Below, in pieces: positions 11,028 through 20,633 of a stretch of 64,000 nucleotides of DNA. The notes beneath the pieces are model-generated. The model had not been told where the DNA came from. It did not search any database and saw only the letters and a list, made by a program, of their open reading frames with translations. The DNA comes from Corylus avellana. Its lineage: Eukaryota > Streptophyta > Magnoliopsida > Fagales > Betulaceae. Numbering within the stretch: the stretch's first letter is position 1; every line of letters starts with the position of its first letter. The stretch covers positions 15,646,963 to 15,710,962 of the forward strand of contig NC_081545.1 in the NCBI RefSeq assembly GCF_901000735.1. The letters are read 5' to 3'. Both the position numbers and the translations under genes were made by a program.

Positions 11028-11999
11028 TCATTGGTGGAGGATGTCTTCAAGATCGATTCCTGGCATATCCTCATGGGTCCATGTGAAGACTTCGAAGTTT
11101 CCTCTCAAGAAGGTGACGAGACCGTCTCGGATTATGGGACTGAGCTGTGTCCCAATTTTCAAAACCTTGCCTTCTGCAACTATCACATCTTCCAGAGGTT
11201 TAGCTGGCTCTCCCTTTAGATCATTCCGGCTATTACCACCTACTGTACCAATGACAATAGGAGTCGGATCCAAAACCCTCTTGAGAGACGTATTATAACA
11301 TCTTCTCACCTGGGTCTGATCCCCCTTCACTTCTCTGACTCCCTTTTCTGTCGGAAACTTCATCGTTAGGTGGTACGTCGAAGTTATGGCCTTCAACTTA
11401 TTTAAAGCGGGTCTACCAAGGATGGCATTGTAGGCACCTAGTCGGTCAATAACTAGGAAATCTACCATGACGGTCTTTTGTTTGGGCGCCGTTCCTATCG
11501 TTATAGGGAGTGAAATAAGGCCAATCGGCTGGACTTGCTCTCCTGCAAATCCAACTAGGGGAGAGCTAAATGGTTTGATCCTCTCACGATCAATACCCAT
11601 TTGCTTAAAGACTGGACAATATAAAACATCAGCTGAACTTCCATTGTCCACCAAAATTTGATGTATTAGATGATTAGCCACCGTCACTGTTACAACTAGC
11701 AGATCATCATGTGGCTGCATTACCCCCTTAGCATCTTCTTCGGAGAAAGAAAGGACCACTGAATCCTTTTTTGCAACTTTGGAGGGTCTTTGTACTATAA
11801 AGACTTCCTCGGTCTGCGTTTTTCTGGCGTAGGCTTTTCTGGCCGAATTAGACTGTCCTCCATGAGCTATTCCCCCGGCGATGGTGTGGATTTCACCTAC
11901 CACACCTTGATCCCGAGGGGGTCTCGGATCTTCTCTGCGACCAGCATCCCGATCACGTCTCGGCTCTCGTCCCCCTTCATCTCGGTTTGCATCCAACAT
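11028..11999 (-). pseudogene. Tat gag C-terminus and aspartic protease
   Basis: The 323-codon frame begins with an Arg/Asp-rich linker and contains the retropepsin signature VDNGSSADVLY (about 11640) and the flap-side FLVIDRLGAYNAILGRPALN (about 11420). The protease would cut the Gag-Pol precursor. The frame continues almost directly into RT. A TGA at about 12090 separates it from the upstream gag frame. Confidence 0.75.
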
Positions 12000-12112
12000 G
12001 AGGGGCTGTTGGTAAACCGCGTCTAGGTTCCTTTCTCCTGCTAGGAATCTTACTAGCCTTCCATTTCTAACGAAAGTTTCGATTTCCTGTCACAAGGTTA
12101 TACAGTCTTCTG

Positions 12113-13387
12113 TCAAATGCCCGTGATCATTATGGTACTCACAGAACTTCGTTGATCTCGCTTCCTCGGATCACCCCGCAACTTACTCGGCCACCTGAAA
12201 GCTGGGTCTCTTATGATCTCCATAAACACTTCGTTGACCCTGGTATTCAAAGGTGACCTTCGATCTTCACGTCGCCAGGGTTCTATCTTCTGGAATGATG
12301 GAATAGTCTTCTTCACTACTTTCTTCTGTAACTTCTCTTCCTTCGGAGTAGATGCTACAGGTGGCTCTTTTTTGGCGTCCTCCTTTTCTTGGTCTTCTTC
12401 CTTTTGACCTTTCGTGAGGGCCTTAATCATTTCTTCCTGATTAATATACTTCTCTGTCTTGGCGATAAACTTGCAAAGAGTTATCTCTGTCGAATTCTTT
12501 GACACTTCGGCCATTAGAGGCCCGTTTGGCCTGACTCCATGCCATAATGCGGATAATACCGTTTGATCCCCCGGGTTATCCACCAACAATTTTTCTTTAT
12601 TGAACCTATGCATGAAATCCTTTAGGTTTTATTCCTTTCCCTGACGCAATGACAAAAAGCAAGTCGAGTGCTTCCTCCTCTTCTTGGTTGCCAGGGATTG
12701 GCTTAAAAAGTGGCATCCAAGTTCTTTGAAACTGTCTACTGACTTGGCAGGCAATCTGCCGAACCAGTCCTGAGCGACTCCTTCCAAAGTGAGGGGAAAG
12801 ATTCTGCATGCTATTTCATCTGGAAACTTGTGAAGGGAAAAGTGAGCACGGACACTTCCCATATGTTCAGAAGGGTTGCCACTACCGTTGAACTCCTTGA
12901 CGCGAGGTATCTTGAAGTTGTCAGGCAAAGGGAAACCTAACACTCGATTAGTGAAAGGTAGGTCGGTGTTGTCCATAAACCCCGCAGCAGGGGTTTTTTC
13001 GTCCTTTGCAGCCAACTTGCGAGTTAGCTCTTCGTACTTCTTCTTCAGATCTTCCATGTCAGCACTCATCTGGCCTTTATTCCGGCAGTGGAGTTGTTCC
13101 CGTCGAGGCCTTGTATGTTGAGACCTTTCTGGGTTCTGCTGCTCATGATGCTCCTCATTTTGGACAATAGTATGATGGCTAGCTTGGACTGAGCTTGCTT
13201 CTTCATCGCGATGCGAACCTGCAGTTCGCTTCCCATCCCGAATTTCCCTTCGTCTTTCCCTCTCACGCTGTTCTTCGCGCCCTCTTGCTCGCTCTTTGTC
13301 CCACTGGCTATTACGGCCCTCAGCAGCTGTGAGCCTTACAGCCAGGTCTTCCTTTTGCTTCTTCAGAGCCTTCATGGATTCAGACAT
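12113..13387 (-). pseudogene. Tat gag
   Basis: Two overlapping minus-strand frames (12629-13387 and 12113-12613) make up gag: an Arg/Glu-rich coiled-coil-like N-terminus, then a capsid region with PRVKEFNGSGNPSEHMGSVR and FPLTLEGVAQDWFGRLPAKS, and a Lys/Glu-rich tail. A frame change near 12615 breaks the gene. Gag would form the virus-like particle. The capsid motif AQDWF is typical of plant Ty3 gag. Confidence 0.7.
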
Positions 13388-13498
13388 CTACTTCATGAAT
13401 TCGACTAGGTCGGATGGTGGCGGTGCGTTGGAGGCTGCAGCATTGGAACGAGTAGTCACCATTTTGGATTAGTAGAGAACTGATGAAAATCGAAGTTC

Positions 13499-13516
13499 CC
13501 ACAGACTGCGCCAAAC
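13499..13516 (-). other. Tat primer-binding site
   Basis: The minus strand reads GTTTGGCGCAGTCTGTGG directly inside the 5' LTR, the usual TTTGGCGC start of plant Tat-type primer sites. Confidence 0.65.
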
Positions 13517-14208
13517 TGTTCAGGCACAGTTTTCTGTAAAATGACGTGGCACGCCCAACAAGCTCGATTTGACCAACGCACGAATGATTTGAACTGCACA
13601 ACAAAGAATAGAGAAGGATCGAAGTGATCGGGGGTGAGCCGGCGTGAGCACTCCGATGCCTAAGTCAGAATGGGAAAGAGAAAGGATATTGTCAACAACT
13701 ACGAAACTCAGATCATGAGAGTTGTGATTACCTTTGCTTTGATAACATGACCTGTATTTATAGGCAAGGAGAGGATTTGATTTCCCGTGCATTCAGGAAT
13801 CTTATCCCTTGATATCATCTGAACAAACTTTTGAATGAAGGATCATGTTTGTTAGTTATTCATGATTTTAATGTCCTGAGATTAGGGGATCGAGTAGGAC
13901 TCGGTCACCTTTGTGACTTCAGATGCTAACTGGCGTATCTTCATTGATATATTTTGATTGTAAATAATATCTTTTAGGATATCGGAGTTATTCCCTTTGC
14001 CGAGGCTTGTATGTCCTGAGTTAGTCTCGGACTTTACGGCTTCGGCTTAGAGGGTCTCGGATTCAATAGTCTCGGATACATAAGACTTGGCTCATTGGGT
14101 CTCGAACGTAGGTCTCGGATTCATGAGTCTTAGGTCCAGGTCTTGGGCTTTCTCAGATTGGGCCTGAAGACTATTGAATATTTAAATGGGTTGATCCATG
14201 ACCCAACA
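13517..14208 (-). repeat. Tat element 5' LTR
   Basis: 692 bp, the same ends as the 3' LTR. A promoter-like segment (minus strand, near TATAAATACAGG, about 13750-13760) would drive transcription toward lower coordinates. Confidence 0.9.
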
Positions 14209-14260
14209 ATAAGGAAGATTTTTAGTGTCAGAAAGGGTCCCATTCTCAAGGTCTGCATGT

Positions 14261-14425
14261 GGAAAAATGGAGGATTTTGACATGCCTCCCCCGGAGGAGA
14301 TGATGAACGACGACCTAGATCTGCCGGACAAGGGCCCCATCCTCAAGGTCTGCGCGTGGGAAAATGGAGGAGGATTTTGACATGCCACCGCCGGAGGAGA
14401 TGATGAATGACGACCTGGAACAATG
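14261..14425 (+). pseudogene. Captured FKBP-type N-terminus (right arm, two tandem copies)
   Basis: The plus strand encodes [20 protein letters not shown] and then, after a break, a second [23 protein letters not shown] copy. It mirrors the left-arm copies (7977-8171), so the captured leader has become part of the terminal inverted repeat. No downstream FKBP domain is present. Confidence 0.55.
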
Positions 14426-14686
14426 AAAGCCCATTTTTCTTTTTCTTTTCTTTTTTTTTTATTTTTTTTTATAATATTTTATAATATTTTTAGCTTTTTA
14501 ATTATTATTATTATTATTATTATTATTATTTTTTATATAATTTTTAAGTTTTAATGAATTTTTTATTATTAATTTTTTAAACCTAATTTTTAATCGTGGA
14601 AAACGGTATAGTTTAGTGGAAAACTGTTTTCCAAACATGCATGTGGTAGTTTTCACTACAACATGAAAGCCAGGTCCCAAGTTGAG

Positions 14687-15478
14687 ATATATAGAATAAG
14701 TGCCAATTTTTTTTTTAATTTTTTTTTTCTGATTTTTTTTTTTTTTTCCAAATTTTTATTAGAGGTGTTTTTGTCATATTTTGCACAAAATGAGACAATA
14801 TTTGCAACTCAATAGTAGTTTGTGAGGACATTGCGAAAATTAAAAGTTTAGAATGACATTATAAATTGCCTGATAGTTGATAACCCGATAGAAATAATAT
14901 ATTTTTTTTCCAAAATTTTATTTATGAGTTTGTACTAATTATTTTGAAGAATGTTAGATACTCTTCTAGTATTTATTTAAGCTTATATATAAATTAAAGT
15001 TCAATTAACGCAATTTTGTGCTTTATCCATATCGTGACATTTCTTGACCAGAATAAGACATGTACGTTTAGAAAATTTAGCTCCTTGGTAAGGTGTGATG
15101 GTATTGATCAAGCTTAAACTAATAAATTCATAATGAAATAGGAAATTATAAATAATTAGCGGAAAGAAATAAACAAAATAATAAAAGTGACATAATAATT
15201 TTACGCGGTTCGGTCTATGACCTACGCGTCCACAAATAAAACCCAAAGAAAAACATTATGCTCTTATTGCTTGATTGATATTATAATACAAATGCTCAGA
15301 ATTGAAATAGATACGTATGACAAACAAATTTGATTGATTTGATTATCATCAAACTTGATTACAATCACTCTTATAAAAGGTAAATAACATACAATATCAA
15401 TTTGATATATATTTTTTCAATATAGGAAATATATTTTCTAACATAAAACTACATTGCATGAACTCAAGGATATGTAGC
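14687..15478. other. Ank1 3' flank with LTR-like remnant
   Basis: No coding. It aligns with the Ank3 3' flank (37440-38223). The stretch 15091-15447 looks like an old LTR: on the minus strand it starts TGTTAGAAAATATATTTCC and ends near CATCACA, and it contains ATTTTACGCGGTTCGG, typical of copia LTRs. No target duplication is visible. The LTR is present in both flanks, so it predates the unit duplication. Confidence 0.45.
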
Positions 15479-17124
15479 TCAAACCTCTTTTTCAGGATCA
15501 AAGAAAGCAATGAAAAGTATGTCATTCTTCCAAGTTACGAAGAAATACAAGGCAATGTTAGACAGAAGAAAGAAAGAGAAAAAGAAAAAATAAGGAAGCC
15601 AATAACTTGGAAGCGGGGCTGTGATTATTATAGAGGTGCCATAGGAGAGAAAGAGGAGTCCAAAGGATATGAGGAGCAGGACACTAGGAAGATCATGAGG
15701 GAGGACTAGGACAATTAAGAATAGTGGTATATAAAAGGTTAAAGTATTAATAAACACGAGTAGATGGAAAAAGTGTCTGGCCATGGTTACTGTCCCCACC
15801 CAATGTGGGACTTGATTGACTTCATTAGTAGCGTTGGTAGTGGCTGTGATATTGAACTGATTATTGGTTCCAGGAATGTAGTTATCTTGCCAAAATCCTC
15901 CAGGGGGGCTGAGTACTGCTTGGTAGGCGATTGTTACAAGCAGTACAGCAACCACCAACAACATATTGCGCATGTCATTTGACATTCGCATTCTCTGACG
16001 AAAGAGATATACGAATAACATCTCCTTAATTTTGATAGGAGATCTGAAGTAATCTGCCCAAGAAGCAAACGTAGGAAGAGATGAAGCACTTTTTGCTTGG
16101 GCACAGCATAGAATATTCCTCATCTCTTGGTTGTCCACCATGTCCAGAGCAGTAAGACCCTCTGAATTCTTGGCGTTTATATCAAAAAAATTTCTACAAG
16201 GCAATAACCACCTTACTACCTGTACAACTTAAGAAGTGCACAATTATTGATCCCATCACTGTTAAATAGTCTACACTATTCAACCCCCTCCCAACCCCAC
16301 AAAAAAAAAATAAATAGGGACAAAAATAAAAGCAAACGTAACAGATTAAAGAAAAAAGAACATACAATGTCTCTACCAAATACTTAATAAAATGAGTTGA
16401 GGGTCATTTTTAGCATGTTCTTGAGATTGAATCTTACTGTTACTTCTTTGCATGTTTCAAGATAGACCTCTATCATACAAGCTCTATTTTACTTCTTCAC
16501 TAGAAAACACAAGTAGAAAGAACTTGCCTGGAGTTGATTTTTGGATGCTGCAATGTGCAGCACAGTGTTACCATCCACATCCCTCCGAGTCAGCATCCAA
16601 TTCTCCCAGTATCCCGCATTTTTAAACCAGGCTCGCCGAAGCCATCCAACCAGGAGCTGAAAAGCATCTAACATGTTGTTTTTCACTGCAACATGCAGAG
16701 CAGTCTCACTTTGACTTGTCACAACTTCAATCGACTTGGGGTAGACTCTTAAAATTTCAACCAATAGAGCGAGGTTTCCTGTTTGAGCTGCATAATGTAA
16801 AGGATTCATACCACCCCTTCCTTGCGCGCAGACAAGGTCCTTATGATTTTTAAGTAGCTTGAGCACCAATCGGATTCGGTTAGTATGCATAGCAAGGAGC
16901 AAGGGGGTGAAGCCATTTGGGTTAAGGTTCCTAGCAAATGATGGCTTTAACATCATCATCTCCATCGCCAACTGGGTCTGTCCAGCAGCTGCAGCCACGT
17001 GTAATGGGGTGTCAACAAACGGAATCTCATCGATCTTGTCCAAAACTTTTGGGTCTCTTGCAATCGACGAGTACAAGCCGTCAACGTTTCCTTGCTCAGA
17101 AGCATCCCTCAAATTCTGATCCAT
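15479..17124 (-). CDS. Ank1: BDA1-like ankyrin-repeat/PGG membrane protein
   Basis: Two exons: 17124-16528 (199 codons) and 16219-15479 (246 codons plus TGA), total 445 aa. The join is in phase 0 and uses a GC donor (CAG|GCAAGT) and an AG acceptor. The ATG gives MDQNLRDASEQGN, the usual start of BDA1-like proteins; codons upstream are not conserved in frame with Ank3 and are taken as 5' UTR. Residues 1-235 hold ankyrin repeats (TPLHVAAAAGQ, NPLHYAAQTGN, TALHVAVKNN, NTVLHIAASKN). The C-terminal half has the PGG domain (LSPPGGFWQ near residue 304) with four predicted membrane helices (about 285-302, 350-372, 378-400, 409-428). BDA1/ACD6-type proteins act in plant immunity at membranes. No disabling change is seen. 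Confidence 0.85.
16220..16527 (-). other. GC-AG intron of Ank1
   Basis: 308 bp. The donor reads CAG|GCAAGTTC and the acceptor TTGTACAG|GTAGTAAGG. Joining gives NQLQ-VVRWLL, the conserved junction in the family. The same GC donor occurs in Ank2 and Ank3. Confidence 0.8.
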
Positions 17125-17817
17125 CCTTAGCCGCGTGTTGTTGAGTGGTGTTTCCGTGCGACGTGTGAAGTCCTGTTGATGATCGTGCAGTTCTGGTGTT
17201 GCTAGACGGTGGCCGTGCTTGGCGCCGGAAGGCAGTGAACGGTGCGTGAGTTGATTTGGAGAAAATGAAAAACCAAAAAAGACTAGGAAGAAGACGAACG
17301 TTGACCGGATGACGTTTCTGGTTTTGATTGGGAGTGAAGGAATCAATCAAGAGGGAGACACTCTTGAATCTTGGCCTTTCTTTTTTGTGTTTTTCCCCAG
17401 CTTCTAAAAGCAAGTTGCTACATATCATTCAACCGCTAGAATCTCAAGATGAATTGTCTCTATCTTTTTGTTCTTTTCTTCTTTTTTTTTTTTTTTCCAT
17501 AAAAGTAATTAATGAGCCATCTAATTTGAATAATTTGACTTCCTGTACAAAGATGTCACCAACCATTTACTAGTATATGTCTGTTCCAAGCTAATTATCC
17601 CCGCATCGTTTATCTATAATGTTAATCACATGATTAATCATGCGATAAATTATTGGACACTCTCTTTTTGTAAACACATTTTTAAGGATGAGTAATATAT
17701 TAAGTTTGTATCATATCATATCATGAATGAACCACCATGTCATATCGGAACAGACACAACTTGTCCAATATGGAAAATATTGATACCTAGAGTTTAAACT
17801 TGTTTCCCGTGTTCATT
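17125..17817 (-). promoter_or_regulatory. Ank1 5' UTR and promoter region
   Basis: Sequence upstream of the start codon; the part around 17370-17680 (CCACAAAAG/CCATAAAAG-TAATTAATGAGCCATC, TTACTAGTATATGTCTG, ATCACATGATTAATCATGCG) recurs upstream of Ank2 (24610-24900) and Ank3 (40210-40470), and partly at 41735-41800. Conservation reflects shared ancestry; no specific factor site can be assigned. A defined TATA box was not fixed. Confidence 0.5.
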
Positions 17818-18123
17818 TTATAGAATCTGTTCCTTTAGAGACTTCAATACTACCTTAGAAGTTATCTTTTTTGCTGTCCTTTTATTGGCAGCGGTAGATG
17901 AACTCTTGAAAGAGATCCCATTTGCTTCAACCTTTATTGTAATTGAAGCTATACCCTTGTTGCCTGACTTGATGAATTCTTTCATATTATATTTTCTTTT
18001 TTGACATAGCTCATTTAACTCCTTTACCGGATGAGAGATCAATGTTTCAGGAGTAATCAGAGGCTCCAAAAGATGCCTTTTACTCTGAAAGACTATCTCC
18101 TTATCATATCCCGGATTTGTCAC
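17818..18123 (-). pseudogene. DCL3 C-terminal fragment 1 (dsRNA-binding domain)
   Basis: The minus strand carries an open 101-codon stretch: the end of the RNase IIIb domain (NPGYDKEIVF), the linker HLLEPLITPETLISHPVKEL, and the dsRNA-binding domain ending STAANKRTAKKITSKVVLK. This matches the extreme C-terminus of plant DICER-LIKE 3. The catalytic part is missing and the exon start is lost (the acceptor and first codons seen at 27406 are absent). It is the least damaged of four such pieces in the window. It lies about 700 bp upstream of Ank1 in the same orientation. A short protein is conceivable but unlikely. Confidence 0.65.
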
Positions 18124-18419
18124 AAATTAAAAAATATGTATTGATTTATCAAATAAAATCAAAGAACCTAAAAAGACAAAAATTTCTTATAAATTTTAAA
18201 GAAGAAACAAATGTAAGAATAAATACGATAATCGAACCAAATAGAAGAAACAAAAATTTCTCATAAATTTCAATTGCTCTTATTATCATTTGATGGGGTT
18301 ATTAATTGTTACTTCATTCTTGAAATTCATCCAAGTAATTTCACCAAGACATTCCCGACTACATTTCTCTGATGCGGTTCAAAAGCCAAAAAAAAAAAAA
18401 ATTATCTAAAATTTAATAA

Positions 18420-20533
18420 TAATTTTTAGTGCCACATTAAAAAGATATGCATTTAAAATTTTTTCAGTATGAAAGTCATGAGAATCTGTGTAGCATTCTC
18501 AAAATTGAAAGTTGGAGATCTATTTTTGATTCTAACATCCCCTATTTTATATTTAGGTTGGACGACCTTGAGCGAGCCCAAGACAATCTTGAGTAGATCC
18601 AATGTATTGGGCTTAGGGTGTGAAAAATCATCTAGTTGGACCTATGTTAAAAGATTAATGGATCATAATCTTAAAAACCTTTATACCAAAAATTTTATTT
18701 TTCAAAAATATGAAGGGGTTTTTTATTTTATTATTATTATTATTATTATTATTGTTGGTGTGATGTGTAAGCCAAATTAAGCCTAAACCTTAATTAGCAA
18801 CTCTGCTCTAAAAGCGTCTCCAATATGGCGAGCCACTTAATGTTCTTGGAAATTTGAAATTTCGGCCAAATTGAGCATACTACTAAAAAAATGACCTATC
18901 TTGGCACATGTTTTTCTAGCACGTGTACGATGCACCTAAAAAAAGTGTTGGTAACAAAACAAGCGTTGGTATTTTAATATAAGTGCAGGCAAATAAGCGT
19001 CGGCTAGCTCCTTGAAATCAAATCTTTTAAAAATTTGCTTTTTAGCCAAATTGAGATTTGAGTCTTATTTTGACCTAACCCTAATTCTCCAATTTAAAAA
19101 CCCCACTTATTAGCAGCCACCTCTTCCTCCACTCAAAATTTTGAGCGAACTCTTGGTTAATTCTTCCATTCCAGCTCAGAAACCTACACTCCGTAAGTAT
19201 TCTCTCGAATTTCTCTTTGATTTTCTATTTAACACGACTATTGATTTGTTGAAATCATGATTATTCAATTTATTTAATGGGAGCAAGAATCTTTTATTTT
19301 TTTTTCCCTAGAAATGTTTTGCAGAATAAAGCTTTTCTTCGTTCTTAAGTGTTAGATCTATTCAAAAAGATTTCTTCTAATAAATTTAAAGAGATTAAAA
19401 AACATTAACTAGAAATACAATTTTAAGGAAGTTGGATTGTATAAACGAAAAATTTCAGGGATCAAAAATTAAAAAACATTTTTTAATTTTTTTTTTTAGA
19501 GGTGGGGGCCCCTTGGTTTCGTATGTGCATATGATCCATGCATGCGTTGGTTCGGGAGCTAGGGAGGGGAATTACCACCACCCAGCGCCTCAAGTTGCCA
19601 TTCATTTTTTTTTTTTTTTTAATTCAATAAGGAAATGGTTACAAGGCGGATCCTTACCATTACTAATTTAAAAGGAAGAAGAAGTACTGGATGATTCTAA
19701 AAACGAAAACGAGTTGAGCTTCCTAACAACAAACTAAAACAGTGGGACAATAATTATATAAGGTAGGAAGTGGGTTAAACAATAGATCTGGTCCTCTCAA
19801 TGGGCCGCTCAAGGACGTTACAGAAGCAAAAGGGTCACATAATAAGTATGAACCCCCAATTGGAATCAACAACAACCATTGTAAACTGATTGATGCTAAA
19901 GGGGCACTGTAGTAGTCCGTTGAAGAGACTGTAGTAAAGAGAGGGAATCAACACAAATTTGGTTATAAAAGTCTCCACAAAATGATCAACACGCCTAAGA
20001 GCTAGGAGACAGCAACCCACAAAAAAACACAAGCAGCAGAAAACAAAACGAGCTGCAAATCACAAGCAAAATAAAAATACATGAAAAATAAAGAAAACAG
20101 CCAAAAAGCCCACTGAGCAGCCGCTTCACCAGAAGGATTGCATATTCATAATTACATAAAAATACCCTTTTGCCACTATAGTTATAGTTTACCGCGAGTT
20201 AATTAGGATCCCAAAAGGATTGCACGACCCTTGCATATGAGGCATAAACATATAATATACTTATAGCATAAGCCACAAGGGGATGTTTTTACAGAAAATC
20301 ATATATCTAATAAAAGTTTTACAGCAACTGTTTTATTATTGTCGTGATAAATTAAAGGCTCGATGACCACACACTTGTTTAAATAGGCTTATCTATTTAC
20401 TAGCTAGAGTCTTCGATCTGATCACTCCATATTCCTTTCCACCCTATAAATTAATTGCGTTGAGAAAGGAGTCGAGGGTCATGGGACACATGGCATCATG
20501 ACAGGCATTGGATCTCTTTCAAGAGATCCTAGC
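18420..20533. repeat. Duplicated non-coding block B
   Basis: Aligns with 20634-22397 (block C) and, in its upper-strand start, with 25930-26880 (block E). Landmarks are TTGGACGACCTTGAG, AATGTATTGGGCTTAGGGTG, GATGTGTAAGC and AACCTACACTCCGTAAGTAT. It includes an ATT repeat (about 18728-18752), a CACTA-like end motif near 18880 and the retroposon at 19606-20140. No gene was recognised. Confidence 0.7.
19606..20140 (-). mobile_element. Poly(A)-tailed retroposon, copy in block B
   Basis: The insertion is missing from the equivalent place in blocks A and D. On the minus strand it ends in an A-tract (plus-strand T run at 19606-19620), and is flanked by ATTCAT on both sides (about 19600-19605 and 20144-20149), as expected of target-primed insertion. 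Length about 535 bp. It could be a long SINE or a 5'-truncated LINE tail; no diagnostic promoter boxes or RT codons were recognised. Confidence 0.5.
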
Positions 20534-20633
20534 NNNNNNNNNNNNNNNNNNNNNNNNNNNNNNNNNNNNNNNNNNNNNNNNNNNNNNNNNNNNNNNNNNN
20601 NNNNNNNNNNNNNNNNNNNNNNNNNNNNNNNNN
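20534..20633. other. Assembly gap (100 N)
   Basis: A 100-N gap between duplicated blocks B and C. The ~408 bp before the gap are identical by eye to 21983-22390, so the join may be an assembly artefact. Confidence 0.99.

Larger units (their letters stand above)
8723..14208 (-). mobile_element. Tat-type Ty3 LTR retrotransposon lacking integrase
   Basis: Two LTRs of 692 bp (8723-9414, 13517-14208) are flanked by a perfect 5-bp duplication ATAAG (8718-8722, 14209-14213). Both read TGTTCAGG...CCCAACA on the plus strand. On the minus strand the order is PBS, gag, protease, reverse transcriptase, RNase H and a second archaeal-type RNase H, the arrangement of the Tat lineage. Integrase is absent: the second RNase H breaks off and the polypurine tract follows. 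By eye the LTRs differ at about 35 of 692 sites (about 5%). Stop codons interrupt gag and pol, so it is inactive. Confidence 0.85.
7808..14677. mobile_element. Pack-MULE B (Mutator-like) with captured host gene pieces
   Basis: The ends are GGATCTAACTTGCATGCGG and, on the opposite strand, GGACCTGGCTTTCATGTTG, flanked by perfect 9-bp duplications CAAGTTGAG (7799-7807 and 14678-14686). The arms (about 340-450 bp) include AT-rich parts and, at their inner ends, copies of an FKBP 5' coding fragment; a DUF936 fragment lies between. No transposase is present. A Tat-type LTR element (8723-14208) was later inserted; without it and its 5-bp duplication the element would be about 1.38 kb. The paralogous block at 37437 (CTGTTGAGATATATAG) shows the unoccupied site. 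Confidence 0.85.

Noticed and set aside
17125..17346. Ank1 start 74 codons further upstream
   Set aside because: The extra codons are not kept in the same frame in Ank3, and MDQ...RDA(S/A)EQG is the conserved start in all three genes.
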